Source: Theodoxus fluviatilis | Lineage: Eukaryota; Mollusca; Gastropoda; Cycloneritida; Neritidae | Length of the DNA stretch: 64,000 bases | Assembly (NCBI GenBank): GCA_034096865.1 | Contig: JAWQFJ010028255.1 | Location: 1 to 64,000, forward strand | Direction of reading: 5' to 3' | In this document: positions 1-13,210 of the stretch, one piece after another | How positions within the stretch are numbered: the stretch's first letter is position 1 | How the letters are laid out: the number at the start of each line of letters is the position of its first letter | The notes under the pieces: model-generated | The model's database searches: none | What the model saw: only the letters and a program-made list of their open reading frames with translations | Told to the model about the DNA's origin: nothing | Translations under genes and position numbers: made by a program

Positions 1-1150
1 AACGACCGCACTCTCCCATTTTAAATCACGAAAATAACCAGGTTTTCCAACGCATGGGGGCCTCAAACTGGCTAAAAACGTATTCTGTACATTTTGAATG
101 ATGTGATCATGCGTTTACAGAACTCTAACACATGTAATTGTCCCGTTTTTCAAGACAATATGGTTTCGTTTGCAGCCTTGAAAACTTGACCGCCTAGGTC
201 AAGCAGAGTTACCTCCCTTGCATGATGTTTTTCTCAGCTTAAAAACAAGTGCAATCGGCAATTAGATCAGCTGTTTTAAGCACGATTGCTACACGTGGGG
301 TACTCAATCTAACTGAAAATGGGTTAAGTACTTTTTCAAGGAACTCACCAAGCGTTGCCAAGACTCAACACATGTAAATTCCTTCGTTTTTAACGAAAAT
401 AGTGTCACGCTTTTCAGCAAAGCAGTGCTGGCTTTGTAGATTGGCCGACTTGACTTGGCCTATTTCGCGCGCACGCGAAGGGAAGTGTGTTTGTGTGCCT
501 GTGAGTGTGTGTTTGTGTGTGTAAGTGTGCCAGTGTGTGTGTGTTTGTAAGAGAAAGGCAAACTAATTAAAGGCGAGGTGATATCGTCAGAAACCTAACT
601 TGCTTGCAGCCTGTCTCCTCAAATTTAAAAAAGGTCATTAGTTGACCAATTAATTTTAAAAAGTGAACAGCTGGATCATTAGGGGTGAGCTGGCAGCCCC
701 AACTTGTATACTACTAGCACCTCAAGTCTTATTCAGCAGTCTTGATAATGAATGATTCACGTTAGATGATAAATATCGCCTTGAGGCTTGATCACAATTG
801 AGTGATTCTGAATCAGAGTTGAAGAGTTTTGGCAACTGAATTCATACAATTTTTGTTTGCGAAAATGTTGATGAGTATTAAATTAATGATGCATGTGGAA
901 TTTATTATAGTGAATAATAGTGGCCAAAACATTTCATCGCAATGAATAAACGCAACCGATCATAGCAGGAATGAAAAAAAAAGGTCATAAAGATAAACAA
1001 AACTTACAAACACTATGCCGGAAAGCTAGCATAATAAAATGCAAGCACGTAGGTTTTACAAACATGACAGTTGACACATGGCAACTCGCTTTGTGGAGAT
1101 GAGCATTATTGAAGTTGAAAACTAGTTATGTAGTTTTCTATTAAATTTGT
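1..1150. other. No recognisable gene; AT-rich non-coding DNA
   Basis: No conserved protein block or RNA gene seen. It holds a short GT-rich tract (480-545). Two loosely similar stretches around 125-205 and 365-465 (ACATGTAA..CGTTTTT) may be an old duplication. Confidence 0.5.
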
Positions 1151-1157
1151 TGATACA

Positions 1158-1845
1158 GTGGAGTCCACTTATAGTGAACTCTGTTATTGTGGTTTTCCTG
1201 TTATTGTGAACAGTTTTTAATTTGGTTGTCTATTTGCACGTGACCGTGTATCTAGTGCCCAGGCTATTTGCACGTGAATGTGTATCTAGTGACCATGCAG
1301 GCTGTTTACACGGCAAGTTATTTTCACCGCAAGCAATACGGAAATCATGAAATCTGCATTTTTTTGCTTACAATATCTGTTTGTGTTTCCCTACTACAGT
1401 AGATCTATGCAATTCTATAGTAATAAGCATAAAATTACACGGCATGAGCCATGACCGTACTCAGTAAATCCTTATATCTCGCTACTATCGCATCGAGCGG
1501 CTCGGCCAGCAAAAGTAGACCTACAGATACTGTGTTTACTTCCTCATTATTCGGGAATGGCTTCTTTGAAAGTTAATTGGAGTAAGGTTTTCATGTTTGT
1601 CTGATTTAAAATCTCGCATAAAAATTTTCCAAGATGAGTTCAGAAAAAGCTCGAGGTACGACGAACGAGTAATGTAATATTAAGCAGTGCGCTCGCTCTA
1701 TAGTCAGTGTCTGAAATAGCCACAACCTTTTAATTTCCCTTCAGTTCATTGTATGACTGAAATCAACCCTCTTAATGTGACATTCCGCTTAGTGTGAAAA
1801 TTTTTTCCTGTCCCTCAATTGAAGTTCACAATAAGAGGATTCCAC
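1158..1845. mobile_element. Eroded pogo/Tigger-like MITE
   Basis: Left end CAGTGGAGTCCACTTATAGT followed by GAAC; the right end read on the minus strand is GTGGAATCCTCTTATTGTGA followed by AC, so the ends form an imperfect ~22-bp inverted repeat with the GTGGA..CC..CTTAT look of pogo-class termini. A TA precedes the left end. A tiny reading frame (MSSEKARGTTNE, from 1634) may be a relic transposase start. No intact transposase. Confidence 0.45.
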
Positions 1846-1849
1846 GATC

Positions 1850-2990
1850 CACTTATGTGGAAGTTGTCTTCCTTGACTCGAGCGTCACCGTTTCCGCTTG
1901 GGGCGCCACGGTCGGCTCCGTCATCATGTTTTATATAGGCCGAGTGCCGGATGAACCATCTTATTGTATAGGGTCTTTGATACAATTTAGCAGTCCGAAT
2001 GATTTGTTTTTACCAAGCCCGCCTGAATCCTGGTACCATTAATCATGAAACAAACCATTTAGTTTTTCGTGTTCGTATGATTTGTCTCTCTTTTTCTTTA
2101 CTTGGTCGCTTTGTTTCCGCTTTTTAGTGGCGGTGGCCTACCTGCATTACGTTTCACAATCGCATCCATCGAAGATCGATTTCGTTCTCGTTGGGAGCTA
2201 AGAGTCCTCATGACGGGAAGTCTCGTGGTGCGTTATCGATTAGAAAGAAAAATGGCGGACATCATAGCAGACGACATGACTGTTGTGATCTGCAAGCCAC
2301 GAAGCCGAGGAAATAAGTGTGACAGTTGGAAACCACTCGAAATGCTTTATTTTATTGTTTTGTTTTACAAGCCTGTCGGGAGAGCGACTCCGCCGTTCTG
2401 TCTAGCACGAAGAAAACTTTACTCGCCTGGCGAGAGCGGCGAATGATTTGAACACACTTGTTATTAATTCGACCTCTGGGTTCGGTTTGGTTTGGTCTGG
2501 TCTGGTCTGGTCTGGTTTGGTTTGGTTCCGTCCGGTCTAGCCTGGTTTTGTATCGCTTGGTTGAGAACGAGATAGGCTTAGCTTTTCCACCCATTGACAG
2601 TCGTACGAAGCTGTTATAGTGGCGTGAGTCAGTCCTTGCTGAGAATGGCATTTGCAACTCGCTGTAGCGGCATCTAACCATGGACAGACATGTCGAAAGG
2701 CAGAGCGTGCGTAGAACAGTCATGAATCGACGCCATCTTTCTTTCAAGTTACACAATTCCATTTGACGCTGGTTCAGTGCGGGATGGAGAGTTCATCAGA
2801 TTACTCCTTCCGGTTTACTTCTCGGTGGAAATAAACACTACAAGTAAGATGCATTCCCAGAAATGCAACTCATGTGATTGTTGCCATTTTAAACACTGTA
2901 CTGGTCAGTCAACTGCAACGCGATTTTCTTCACAGATTCTTTTTATAATAGACCCACCGCGTCTCCCTAGGCTGTTCGAGAAATGCTAAT
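1850..2990. repeat. Non-coding, with a GGTCT/GGTTT pentamer repeat (2479-2553)
   Basis: A degenerate GGTYT array of about 15 units at 2479-2553; reading frames through it are repeat artefacts. The rest has no recognised feature. Confidence 0.6.
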
Positions 2991-3003
2991 GAATACAATA
3001 CAA

Positions 3004-3516
3004 AACACTACACTACACTACACTACCATACACTACACTATACACTACACTACACTACACTACACCACACCACACCACACCACACCACACCACACCACAC
3101 CCCACCACGCTACACTACACTACACTACACTTCACTACACTACACTACACTACACTACACCACACCACACCACATCACACCACACTACACTACACCACAC
3201 TACACTACACTTCACTACACTACACTGCACTACACCACACCACACCACATCACACCACACCACACTACACCACACTACACTACACTACACTTCACTACAC
3301 TACACTGCACTACACCACACCACATCACACCACACCAACCACACCACACCACACCACACTACACTACACTACACTACACTACACTACACTACACTACACT
3401 ACACTACACTACACTACACTACACTACACTACACTACACCACACCACACCACACCACACCACACCACACCACACCACACTACACTACACTACACTACACT
3501 ACACTACACTACACTA
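3004..3516. repeat. (CACTA)n / (CACCA)n pentamer satellite
   Basis: About 100 five-base units, CACTA alternating in blocks with CACCA and occasional CACAT, CACTT or CACTG variants. Block structure suggests segmental amplification of higher-order units. A reading frame of Leu-His-Tyr-Thr repeats is an artefact. Confidence 0.95.
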
Positions 3517-3988
3517 CGTCTTTATTACTGCTGCAGCAGAATTTGATATGTCCACCACATATGTGTACGTACCGAATTTTTAACAACGTGAAGAACAATA
3601 CATGATATGCATATTAAAGATTAATACAAAGTTATTAATACAAAGACTAGGGAAAGTATGACTTGACTTACTCTAACATAAACCGCCTCCAGAAATGTTC
3701 ATGATCAATGGCCTTACATAGCCTACAAAGACTGACAGGCCTTTAAACTTCTGTGATGGAGGAGAATGAGGCATGATGGTAGCAGGGCGCAGGTATGAGA
3801 CAAGTCTTACTTGCTTTCCACAACTTTATTCACCCATAGGTACAGAAGCTCCTGGCTGGTGCAAGCAGATGTTTCAGTGAAATTTTGATTTCCCAGAAAT
3901 GATTTCAGGGTTTTGGACAGGCTCTGCTCTCCCAGCATTTGGCTGAAATATCTCTGCCCGTCAGCTTTCTTCAGGTCGCATGCAAAAC

Positions 3989-4326
3989 GCCCGTATGTAG
4001 AATTACTGACACACATACGCCCGTATGTAGAATTACTGACACACATACGCCCGTATGTAGAATTACTGACACACATACGCTCGTATGTAGAATTCCTGAC
4101 ACACATACGCTCGTATGTAGAATTCCTGACACACATACGCCCGTATGTAGAATTACTGATACACATACGCTCGTATGTAGAATTCCTGACAAACATGTGC
4201 ACGTATGTAGAATTACTGACACACATTCGCTCGTATGTAGAATTACTGACACACATACGCTCGTATGCAGAATTACTAATACACATACGCTCGTATGTAG
4301 ATTTCCTGACACACATACGCCCGTAA
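3989..4326. repeat. 30-bp minisatellite, about 11 copies
   Basis: Unit CGCCCGTATGTAGAATTACT plus GACACACATA. The period is a multiple of three, so several frames on both strands stay open; none resembles a protein. Confidence 0.93.
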
Positions 4327-4723
4327 AGAGAAGCCGCGACCCAACGACAGTATTGATTTCTCCACGCTCTGTGTAGGATGCATCAATAGTTAAAGTAAAT
4401 CGCTACATTATTCAGATCGAGATGTACATCGACGCAGGCTACACGTGGAAGATCGGCAGGGCACTGATACATGATACTACACGACTTATCATGTAGCAGA
4501 GCGGTTCGAAGAGTGAGCACTAAGCTGCAGCGAGACCGCGTTTGATAGGCGTAGAATCTCGAGGGAATCTCGAGAGCTAGGCGTTGCCTGCGTTTCTCGC
4601 TCATTAGCCGTAGGTGCGTCTTGCTCGCCCTCGACTAGCCATCGAGACGAGCCACTTGCCTAACAAACGCGCCCCTAGTCGTACACCCATTTCGCTCGTC
4701 TTTGAACCTTAAAAAAAAATTCT

Positions 4724-4846
4724 GCAAGATGTTCTTAGTGACAGCTGCAGCAATTATGACTGCAAGATGTTCTTAGTGACAGCTGCAGCAATTATGACGT
4801 CACTGAAAGATGTTCTTAGTGACAGCTGAAGCGATTATGACGTCAC
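4724..4846. repeat. Three-copy repeat with two perfect CRE palindromes
   Basis: Three copies of a unit beginning TGCAAGATGTTCTTAGTGAC (spacing 37 then 43 bp). TGACGTCA occurs at 4795-4802 and 4838-4845. Confidence 0.85.
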
Positions 4847-4973
4847 TGACTGACACCATAACTGTGCACAAAACATCTCTAACAATGACGCGAATAACCA
4901 TATATGGTAATGGGTAGAGACAGTTGAATTTTTCCCCCAAAATAAGTTTTACAATGTGTAAACAACTCAGTTG

Positions 4974-4975
<2 letters not shown>

Positions 4976-5050
<75 letters not shown>

Positions 5051-5244
5051 TTGGATCAGGGAAAGAGGTATATAATCTTTCTGTTGCATCGTGTGTGACA
5101 ACCGTGGCCGGCTCCTGAGCACAGAGACAGAGGGACTCACACAGAGACAGAGGGACACACACAGAGACAGAGGGACACACACAGAGACAGAGGGACACAC
5201 ACAGAGACAGAGGGACGCACACAGAGACAGAGGGACACACACAG
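4976..5244. repeat. (CA)n microsatellite and 18-bp ACACAGAGACAGAGGGAC array
   Basis: (CA)n at 4976-5049, then about seven 18-bp units at 5119-5244. Confidence 0.93.
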
Positions 5245-5642
5245 ATACCAGCACCATCTCCTCCCCCAGGGTGGGACAGGAACCCGATGCTGGCTCAAGT
5301 CTGCATCAGGCGTTATCTAACGTTCTTCACCCCAGAAGTCCCGCCGGGTCCTGAAAAAATGGCTCTGCACATGTGAGAGGGATTTGGGAAGAAATTTGGG
5401 GTTGAGGGCCTGTACATGTTCATAGATTCCTAGCTATTCTTGTGTTTAGTTTTCTTATGCCCATTATCTAAGCCCCACAGGAAAGGTTTTTTTCTGTGTG
5501 AGAGAAATACGTTGTCATGAAGAAGAAAATAATACTTGTCGGGGGGGGGGGGGGGGGAATTGTCCACCATGACCTTCCTGAATGAGATACTGTGTCCTAG
5601 GTCTAATGGGTCAGCATGGGTTGGGGTCATGGGGGATACATT

Positions 5643-6256
5643 TGTGACCAGCGACGACAAATCCAGTGCTAAGTCGATTGTTTGACAAAATAGGGTTTTA
5701 ATATTTTTGAATTCTGCATTCATTTCTGTTTGTTTTGATATTAGAATGAACAGTGTGAGTTAATTAGAATAGGAGTTACAGGCATTTCAAGTTAGGTACT
5801 GAAGCAGCGGTCATTTTGAAAAAAACGGTCTCAGAAGATTTTCCCTCTTCAGACATTAAACACCTTAGCAACGGTATTTCAAACTCCGTTTCCAAAAATA
5901 GCTTACCTTATTTTTCTTCGACATTTACAGAGCAGAAATGCCGAGAGAGCGGCCTTTCTAACGGTATATAACATGAAGGGGTTCTGCAAGGGTTTAGGTG
6001 TGTTTATTGCGGCTAAAATGAGGCAATTAACGCTAATTACAGGGAGCTTTTGAAACAATACATAACACAAATGTCTTTATTTTACCATCAAAATATAATT
6101 CTTCAACATGTTTCCTTTACTGGCATGATAGTTTGAACCATGTAGAATCTATTTTTATTAAAAAGTGAAAATCACTCAGATTGACCCTGCCTTTCTCAGA
6201 CTTAGCTCAAGAGAAGGCCGCGCGACTTAGCACTGGTTTTGTCGTGGCTGGTCACA
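5643..6256 (-). mobile_element. 614-bp MITE with ~30-bp terminal inverted repeats (copy A)
   Basis: Starts TGTGACCAGCGACGACAAAT and ends with the inverse of TGTGACCAGCCACGACAAAA. The whole sequence is the reverse complement of the element at 36821-37447. No transposase. The flanking dinucleotide is not a clean TA here, so this copy is older or its ends are eroded. Confidence 0.85.
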
Positions 6257-6680
6257 TTTTTTCTTCTTTCCCCACTTGCATGAGATTTAGAGTGTGGCTG
6301 TGCTGTAGATAAGATGCTAAAGGGATTTGGGAAAGAAATTGTGGTTAAGGACCTGCTTCTTTTAATAGATTCTGGGCCATTCTAGCATTTTGATTTGTTT
6401 ATGCTCATTATCTAAGCCTCACAGGAAAGATGATTATTTTCTATGTCAGAGACATATGTTATCAAGAGGAAGGAATACAACTTGATTTTATTTCATAATT
6501 TAATTTTTATTTAAAGTCACACGTTAAATTGTACCTTACTTTAACGTGGGGTAAAGAGAGAAAATCACCCAGCGGTGAGCCATCACGGCCTTCACAGGTA
6601 CACGTTGTACTCCAGGGTGGCGGGGGCCACACCAGTCGAGAACCTTGCCCGAAGATGCGACTATGTTATCTGCGCAGCTT

Positions 6681-7042
6681 CAGCAAAACGGTCACCGTAC
6701 ACCAGAAACAAGGCTGCAGCAAAACGGTCACCGTACACCAGAAACAAGGCTGCAGCAAAACGGTCACCGTACACCAGAAACAAGGCTGCAGCAAAACGGT
6801 CATCGTACACCAGAAACAAGGCTGCAGCAAAACGGTCACCGTACACCAGAAACAAGGCTGAAGCAAAACGGTCACCGTACACCAGAAACAAGGCTGCAGC
6901 AAAACGGTCACCGTACACCAGAAACAAGGCTGCAGCAAAACGGTCACCGTACACCAGAAACAAGGCTGAAGCAAAACGGTCACCGTACACCAGAAACAAG
7001 GCTGAAGCGAAACGGTCACCGTACACCAGAAACAAGGCTGAA
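6681..7042. repeat. 36-bp minisatellite, about 10 copies
   Basis: Unit CAGCAAAACGGTCACCGTAC plus ACCAGAAACAAGGCTG. Open in several frames on both strands because 36 is divisible by three; no known protein resembles any translation. Confidence 0.93.
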
Positions 7043-7704
7043 GTCGGCAAATCAGTTTTTGAGCAAACACCGAAAAAAGTCATGAGCGTTCTGTTACGTA
7101 ACTCTTTTACTGAACTTTACATACATGTAAGTGTACACTTTTAAAAGATTTTCTCTACAATCATGCTTTTCCCCCCTTCTTTTAAAAAATGAATATGCAT
7201 GAATAGAACAATACTTGTGTGGCTGATGTATCTAATTGCATAATTTTTCCGGCTTTAGCTTTGTTTTATTGTATACAAGCACAATTGATGACGAAAAGTT
7301 GATTGAAATAATATTTCCTTCAAGAATCATACACGGATTGAATATGTGCTTTCTTTTTTATGTCCCAGTTCCTTATACACAGGACATGAAAAAACAAGTA
7401 TGTAAGCACTTACATTTATGTAATTTGCAGCAGACCACTGACTGTTCAATATTTTCAAACTACGTGTTTTGGGGGTCTCTATAGCAGCATGTTGCATACA
7501 TTCTTGTTTCACCTTGCTCTGCTGTTTTTACTTAGCAGGCGTCGGAAGAAAAGTCGTTCCCATTGAAATATCAAACAACTGACGACTGAGACAGTATGTC
7601 AAGGTAAACAATCTGTAAATGAAGCAGTCAGATATGACACGAGGCCTCACATAAAGGCTGAGTGAACATTTGTAGTGAACAACACCAACAGCAACCCAAA
7701 TACA

Positions 7705-8000
7705 CATACAGAGAGAGAGAGAGACAGACGGACGGACGGACGGACGGACATAGAGAGAGAGACAGACACAGAGAGAGAGACAAACGGAGAGAGAGACAGA
7801 CAGACAGACAGAGACAGACAGACAGACAGACAGAAGAGAGATAGAGAGACAGAGAGAGAGAGAGACAGACAGACAGTGAGAGACAGAAAGACACATACAC
7901 ACACACACAGACAGAGAAAGAGAGACAGAGAGACAGAGAGAGACAGGCAGAGAGACAGACAGACAGACAGACGGAGAGACATACAGACAGACAGAGGATC
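7705..8000. repeat. (GACA)n/(GA)n/(GACG)n compound microsatellite
   Basis: Interspersed GACA, GACG and GA tracts. Low-complexity DNA; the Arg/Asp/Thr and Ser/Leu/Cys frames through it are not genes. Confidence 0.9.
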
Positions 8001-8523
8001 ATCATGTGATTAGAAGCGGATCGAACACAACACCCGCTGCATTCAAGTCCACAGCCGTCCCACCTCAGCAAAGTGGTCTGGGACCAACTGAGAAGAAACC
8101 GGTTTGGTCCGGTCTGACGAACGTGAGCATAATACTTTGTGTTCGCGGTACGATCTAAACTCGGCCCTCCTTTTGTCCGCTTAGTCATGTGCTGGTCTCC
8201 AGTGGTGTTTTTGTTCTCCTGTAACCCTGGGAGAGGGTTGGGAAGGAGGGGGGCGGAGTCGGAGGGTGAGGGGGGGAGGGGGGGGGGCGAGGACTTGTAG
8301 TTGTTACCAACTCAGCAGTGCTAGGAACTTATGCAGACTCTCCCTGTGAGCTCGGTGAAATATTGCAACGACGCATTTTGCATGTTTATGTGTAGATGGT
8401 TTACATTCCTGATTGCTTATTTACGTTATCAGTATAACATATTCTTGTTGACTGGTTCTGTCAGTAAGTAGAAACTGTCTCTTACATGAGAGGACATTCT
8501 CCGCGCACAGCCGGAGCCAAACA

Positions 8524-8728
<205 letters not shown>

Positions 8729-8739
8729 ATTTATAACGC

Positions 8740-10740
8740 GCATTTCTTGCAAGAACTTAATGCGTGGGCATAGCCACATTTACACGCAGTTACTCGTCAG
8801 TCATACTACATAGCAACACTCGTACGACTATCATACCAGGACTTGAAAAACAACAACTAGGAGGTTACAGAAAAGCAAGACGAAACATATAGGTTTTTAA
8901 CTGAGATTTTAAAATGGACATAGTTGGTGCATCACGTAGGCCAGCCGGCTGGGAATTCCAGACACTAGGGGCAATGAAACAGAAACTACGCTCTCCGAAA
9001 GACTTGGTACTACACTTTGGATTTTTCAAAAGCTTTTCACTTGATGAGCGGAGAGAACGGGAAGGGTGATAGGTACAAAGGGAGGCAGAAAGATATGCCG
9101 GAAGGGTTGAATCAAAATGACGGTACGACAAAACAGCAATTCTGTACTAGCAGCGGAAGTTAACGGGAAGCCCGTGTAGATGTTTCAGGAGAGGTGTCAC
9201 ATGATCGCGCTTGCTCTTCATAAGAACCAGACGTGCCGCACTGTTTTGAACTCGTTGCAGACGGTTTAGTTGTTCTGCCGGAAGACCCGCCAGGACTGAA
9301 TTGCAGTAATCCAGTCGTGACGTGATCCTGGCAGTTACTAGCCTAGCACAGGTAGTGTCCGAAAGGTATTGACGGATTGATGCAATACGGAGCAGCTCAA
9401 GAAAACATGCACGGCATTTAATGCTAATCTGATCGTGCATGGACAAGGTCTGGTCAATGTGAACACCGAGATGCCTAACTGAGCTCTTGAATGGAATAGA
9501 GCTACCCCCAATGACTGTGGACTCACTCCCCACAAGCCCAAGACGTGATGGTGCACGGACAGGTAAAACTTCAGTTTTATCTGTGTTGAGCATCAGTTTG
9601 TTGCTGTTCATCCATGAAAGTACATCGTCAACACATGTCTCAATATCTGACTGCACAGAAGAAAAATCACCAATTTGTGCACTCTTTGACAATCCAGTGG
9701 CATCTGCATACGTATGAAAATCACACTCATGTCTTGATATTACATCTGAAAGGGGTTGGGAGTGCAATGTAAACAAAACAGGACCTAAGACAGAACCCTG
9801 TGGGTCGACAAAAACAAGTGGGGTTGGGGCTGACATGACGCCGTCAACAATGACGGACTGAGACCGATCATGAATGTAGGACTCAAACCAGTCGAGAATG
9901 GTGCCACGGAATCCAAAAGATAGCTCTAAACGCTTCAGGAGGATGGAGTGGTCAAGCATATCGAACGCTGCACTGAGGTCCAACAACGCCATGAGTGACA
10001 CGCGTTTCTCATTCGCGTTCACAAGCAGACCATCAAGGACACTCAGTACAGCGGTCTCAGTGCTGTGACCCTTCCTGTACGCGGACTGGCATGCGTCCAA
10101 CAAATCATTATCAGCGAGGTGTTTCTGTAACTGAGCCAGGACAACCTTTTCAAGAATCTTTGAAATAAATGAAAGATTTCACACCGGTCTATAGTTTTTC
10201 AGAACATTGCAGTCTAAACTAGGCTTTTTCAGAAGAGGAGTGACAACCGCCCGCTTGAACTGTACGGGGACGGAACCTGTGGAGAGAGAGGCATTGACAA
10301 TGTCAGTTATAAGTAAAACAAGATCATCAAGATGTTGCTTAGTGAGCGAGGTGGGAATGGGGTCCAGAATACAGCTCTTCGTCGGAGACTTAATAATCAA
10401 ATCACGTATGTACTTATGAGAAACAGGGTCAAAACAAGAAAAGATGGGTCCATCGTGCACAGCAAAATCAGGTGGGTCACAAGAACGAGAGTGCAGATCT
10501 TCCCGGATCTGACTAATCTTGTCATAGAAAAAATCACAAAAACGTTCCGGGAATTCTTCCCTAGGGATATCAGTGGGAAGAACTTTTGTCTTGCTCTGGC
10601 CTAGGAGTTCACCAGTTATGTGAAACAGTTGCTTGCTAGAAGAAGCGGTCGAGTTTATTCTGTCACTGAAATACTGTCGCTTGGCTGTATCAACACTACA
10701 CTTCATAGAGTCCCTCTCCCTAGCGCGTTCATTCGAAGAA
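8740..10740 (-). pseudogene. Dead non-LTR retrotransposon (CR1/jockey-like) reverse transcriptase
   Basis: Minus strand, 5'-truncated. From 10706 downwards: linker, then NYRPV and the fingers/palm blocks SAYRKGHSTETAVLSVLDGL, LLDLSAAFDMLDHSILLKRL and QGSVLGPVLF, then the thumb and the C-terminal FIAPSVWNSQPAG block. Two in-frame stops break it (TGA at 10179-10181 right after NYRPV; TAG at 9147-9149). The catalytic YADD box reads Y-A-D-A near 9700, and the PQGS box is preceded by VD instead of the usual GV. The 3' tail runs into an ATT microsatellite, typical of this LINE group. Confidence 0.88.
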
Positions 10741-11009
10741 AGATGGCTTGATACAAGACTTCCGTGCCTCTAAAGACTTTTTCACATATTCTTCGTCATC
10801 TCTTAATACCCATCATCTCCATTACTCCTTTCACATGTCAACTTTTCCATTGAAATAATGCCGACACTAATGTTCTTTCTTTCTGTGTAAACTGCATGCT
10901 CGTACATTGTATTGAATGCAATCCACACATTCCAGAGCGATTGAGAGTGAACTTAGTTCTCTCTTCTCTTTTTTTCGGGGGTGGGGGGATGGGTGGGGGG
11001 GTGTTGCTC

Positions 11010-11440
11010 CGGAGTGAATTCTCGGAATCCCTTCCACTAATGGGCCACACTAGTGGACTCGTCCGAGGAAAGGGGTGCGGACTCCGTTTCGCTGGCTGGC
11101 CACGACATTGCGTTTTTACATAGGTTTTTACGAGTATGCTCAAAACAGAGCCGAATCGACTTGATGACTGCTGGAAATATTATATCGATCGTAATCCAGT
11201 TCAGCTGAAAGCGTGTTGTGTATACTAGTTTGTCAATTATTCACATTTTATTGTCATACTGTGGGAGGAATAACCGTCCAAGATTGCGTATGTGAGCTAG
11301 CGAGCATGTAATAATTTTATTCTCATTCTGTGTGGGAGTCACTGCGAATTAAGCGACCAACATCGCACCTCTCTCCTCGGACGGGTCCTCCAGTGTGGCC
11401 CATCAGTGGAGGGAATTCCAAATTCCCTTGCTGGCAATAC
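11010..11440. mobile_element. Short inverted-repeat element (MITE-like)
   Basis: The stretch around 11030-11090 (CCACTAATGGGCCACACTAG then TGGACTCGTCCGAGG) is matched in reverse complement at about 11365-11420 (CCTCGGACGGGTCCTCCAGT then GTGGCCCATCAGTGGAGG). Arms are roughly 60 bp around a 280-bp centre. No protein. Confidence 0.55.
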
Positions 11441-12061
11441 ACGTTAGGGGGTAAGAAAGAGGGAGAGCAAGAGGTGGGTTGATGTTTGTACAAATGTAAA
11501 AACAATCGAGGTTTATGATAACTGTGGACCTCCACGACACACTGATACGAATGTTCACCTTGAGAAACTCTGAGCTTTGCATATGGTCGTAAAGAGGAGG
11601 CTTGTTACTTTCAAATGAAATATAAATCTTCAAAATAGGAAATATTTTAACAAGGTAATCACCTACTGAGGACTGGTACCCACTGGTGTAACATTTTGAG
11701 AAAATACATTTATAGTCTAGGCAATGCGTTTCAGGCAAAAGTGCTTACAAGAATTGTACACTTAAAATATCATCACTTTTTCAAATACTGCAATAGAAAG
11801 TCAATTCTTTCCAACAGAATGGGGAAGAAAAAAAAACGGTACCAAAAAATGTCTTCACCAATATTTTTTCACTCGTTATAGAGTGAAGCCTAGCTAACAA
11901 GGATGGGTTTCGATATCGCAGATTTACATAACGCCCAATCAGATCCTTATTGCTCTCTCTTTATATAAAATATTACTAAACTTCAATGACCGTGAGATTC
12001 CCGAAGAATGGGTTGCATGTCCCTGAAGTGCAGCACAAACATATATCACATAGCAGTTGTT

Positions 12062-12065
<4 letters not shown>

Positions 12066-12101
<36 letters not shown>

Positions 12102-12114
12102 GAGAGAGAGAGTC

Positions 12115-12158
<44 letters not shown>

Positions 12159-12391
12159 GCCCGCACTTACGCACGCACACAAACACACACACGCACGCAC
12201 GCACGCACGCACACACACGCACGCACGCACACACGCACACATACATACATACACACATATACACACACATATACACACATACCACACACACGCACACACC
12301 ACACACACTTACACACACACACATATACATACACACGCAGACACAATCACACACACGCACACACAAACACACTCACACACACGCACACAAA

Positions 12392-12432
<41 letters not shown>

Positions 12433-12505
12433 ACACCAGGGGCGGACCAGACAGTTGTTGGGGGGGGGGGGGGGGTGCACACGGAGCTGGGGGGGGGGGG
12501 GGGGT
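12066..12505. repeat. (GA)n, (GACA)n, (CA)n and G-run low-complexity block
   Basis: GA/GACA 12066-12155, CA-rich 12160-12437, two poly-G runs near 12458-12505. Confidence 0.92.
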
Positions 12506-13112
12506 GTTTGCACGTAAACTTCTGAGCCACACCTCTCTGTATGTATATGTTCTATCACATGATCTTAAAATGAGATACAATGTCACTTAATAAAAAGCAC
12601 GTGTGAATAAGAACTGCTACACAATTAAACAGGCCTTCCAGAGTGACGCAGTCAATTGGTGGCGTTTTTGAGCAAAAAGTCACATTCTGTATGCACATTG
12701 ACCTAAACATCAAGATATCTTATCTTTATATTTCAAAAGGCAAATGTCATAGTTCTTTGATCCACTGTTCCGAGCAATATTTAAACATGAGCAAATTTCA
12801 GGGTAGGGCAGTTTTCCACAACAATAGTTTGAGTAGTCCATGTAATAAGCGTCTTAGTATAATTCTACACTTGTATAACTGATAATGAGAGCAGTGACAC
12901 AGTCGCTGAAGCGAGAATTCAATACACAGCAATCTTTTGAGTCTACGTATACTATGATATATTCCTTATTTACATCCTCTGCTGCAAATGCGTATTGGAA
13001 ACACAAAATACAAGCTCCATAGTTCATCAGTACTTTCTAAAAACAAATCAGAATATCAGTGTCACAGTACATCCACATTATTTTACCTGCAAGCTGCTAC
13101 TATTAAGAAAGA

Positions 13113-13113
13113 C

Positions 13114-13206
<93 letters not shown>
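13113..13206. repeat. (TA)n microsatellite
   Basis: About 47 TA units directly abutting the left end of the large inverted-repeat element. Confidence 0.95.

Positions 13207-13210
<4 letters not shown>

Noticed and set aside
3004..3516. 187-codon Leu-His-Tyr-Thr frame
   Set aside because: Translation of the CACTA pentamer satellite.
6529..7144. 189-codon KRSPYTRNKAAA repeat protein or its minus-strand counterpart
   Set aside because: 36-bp repeat keeps several frames open on both strands; codon choice shows no preference for one of them.
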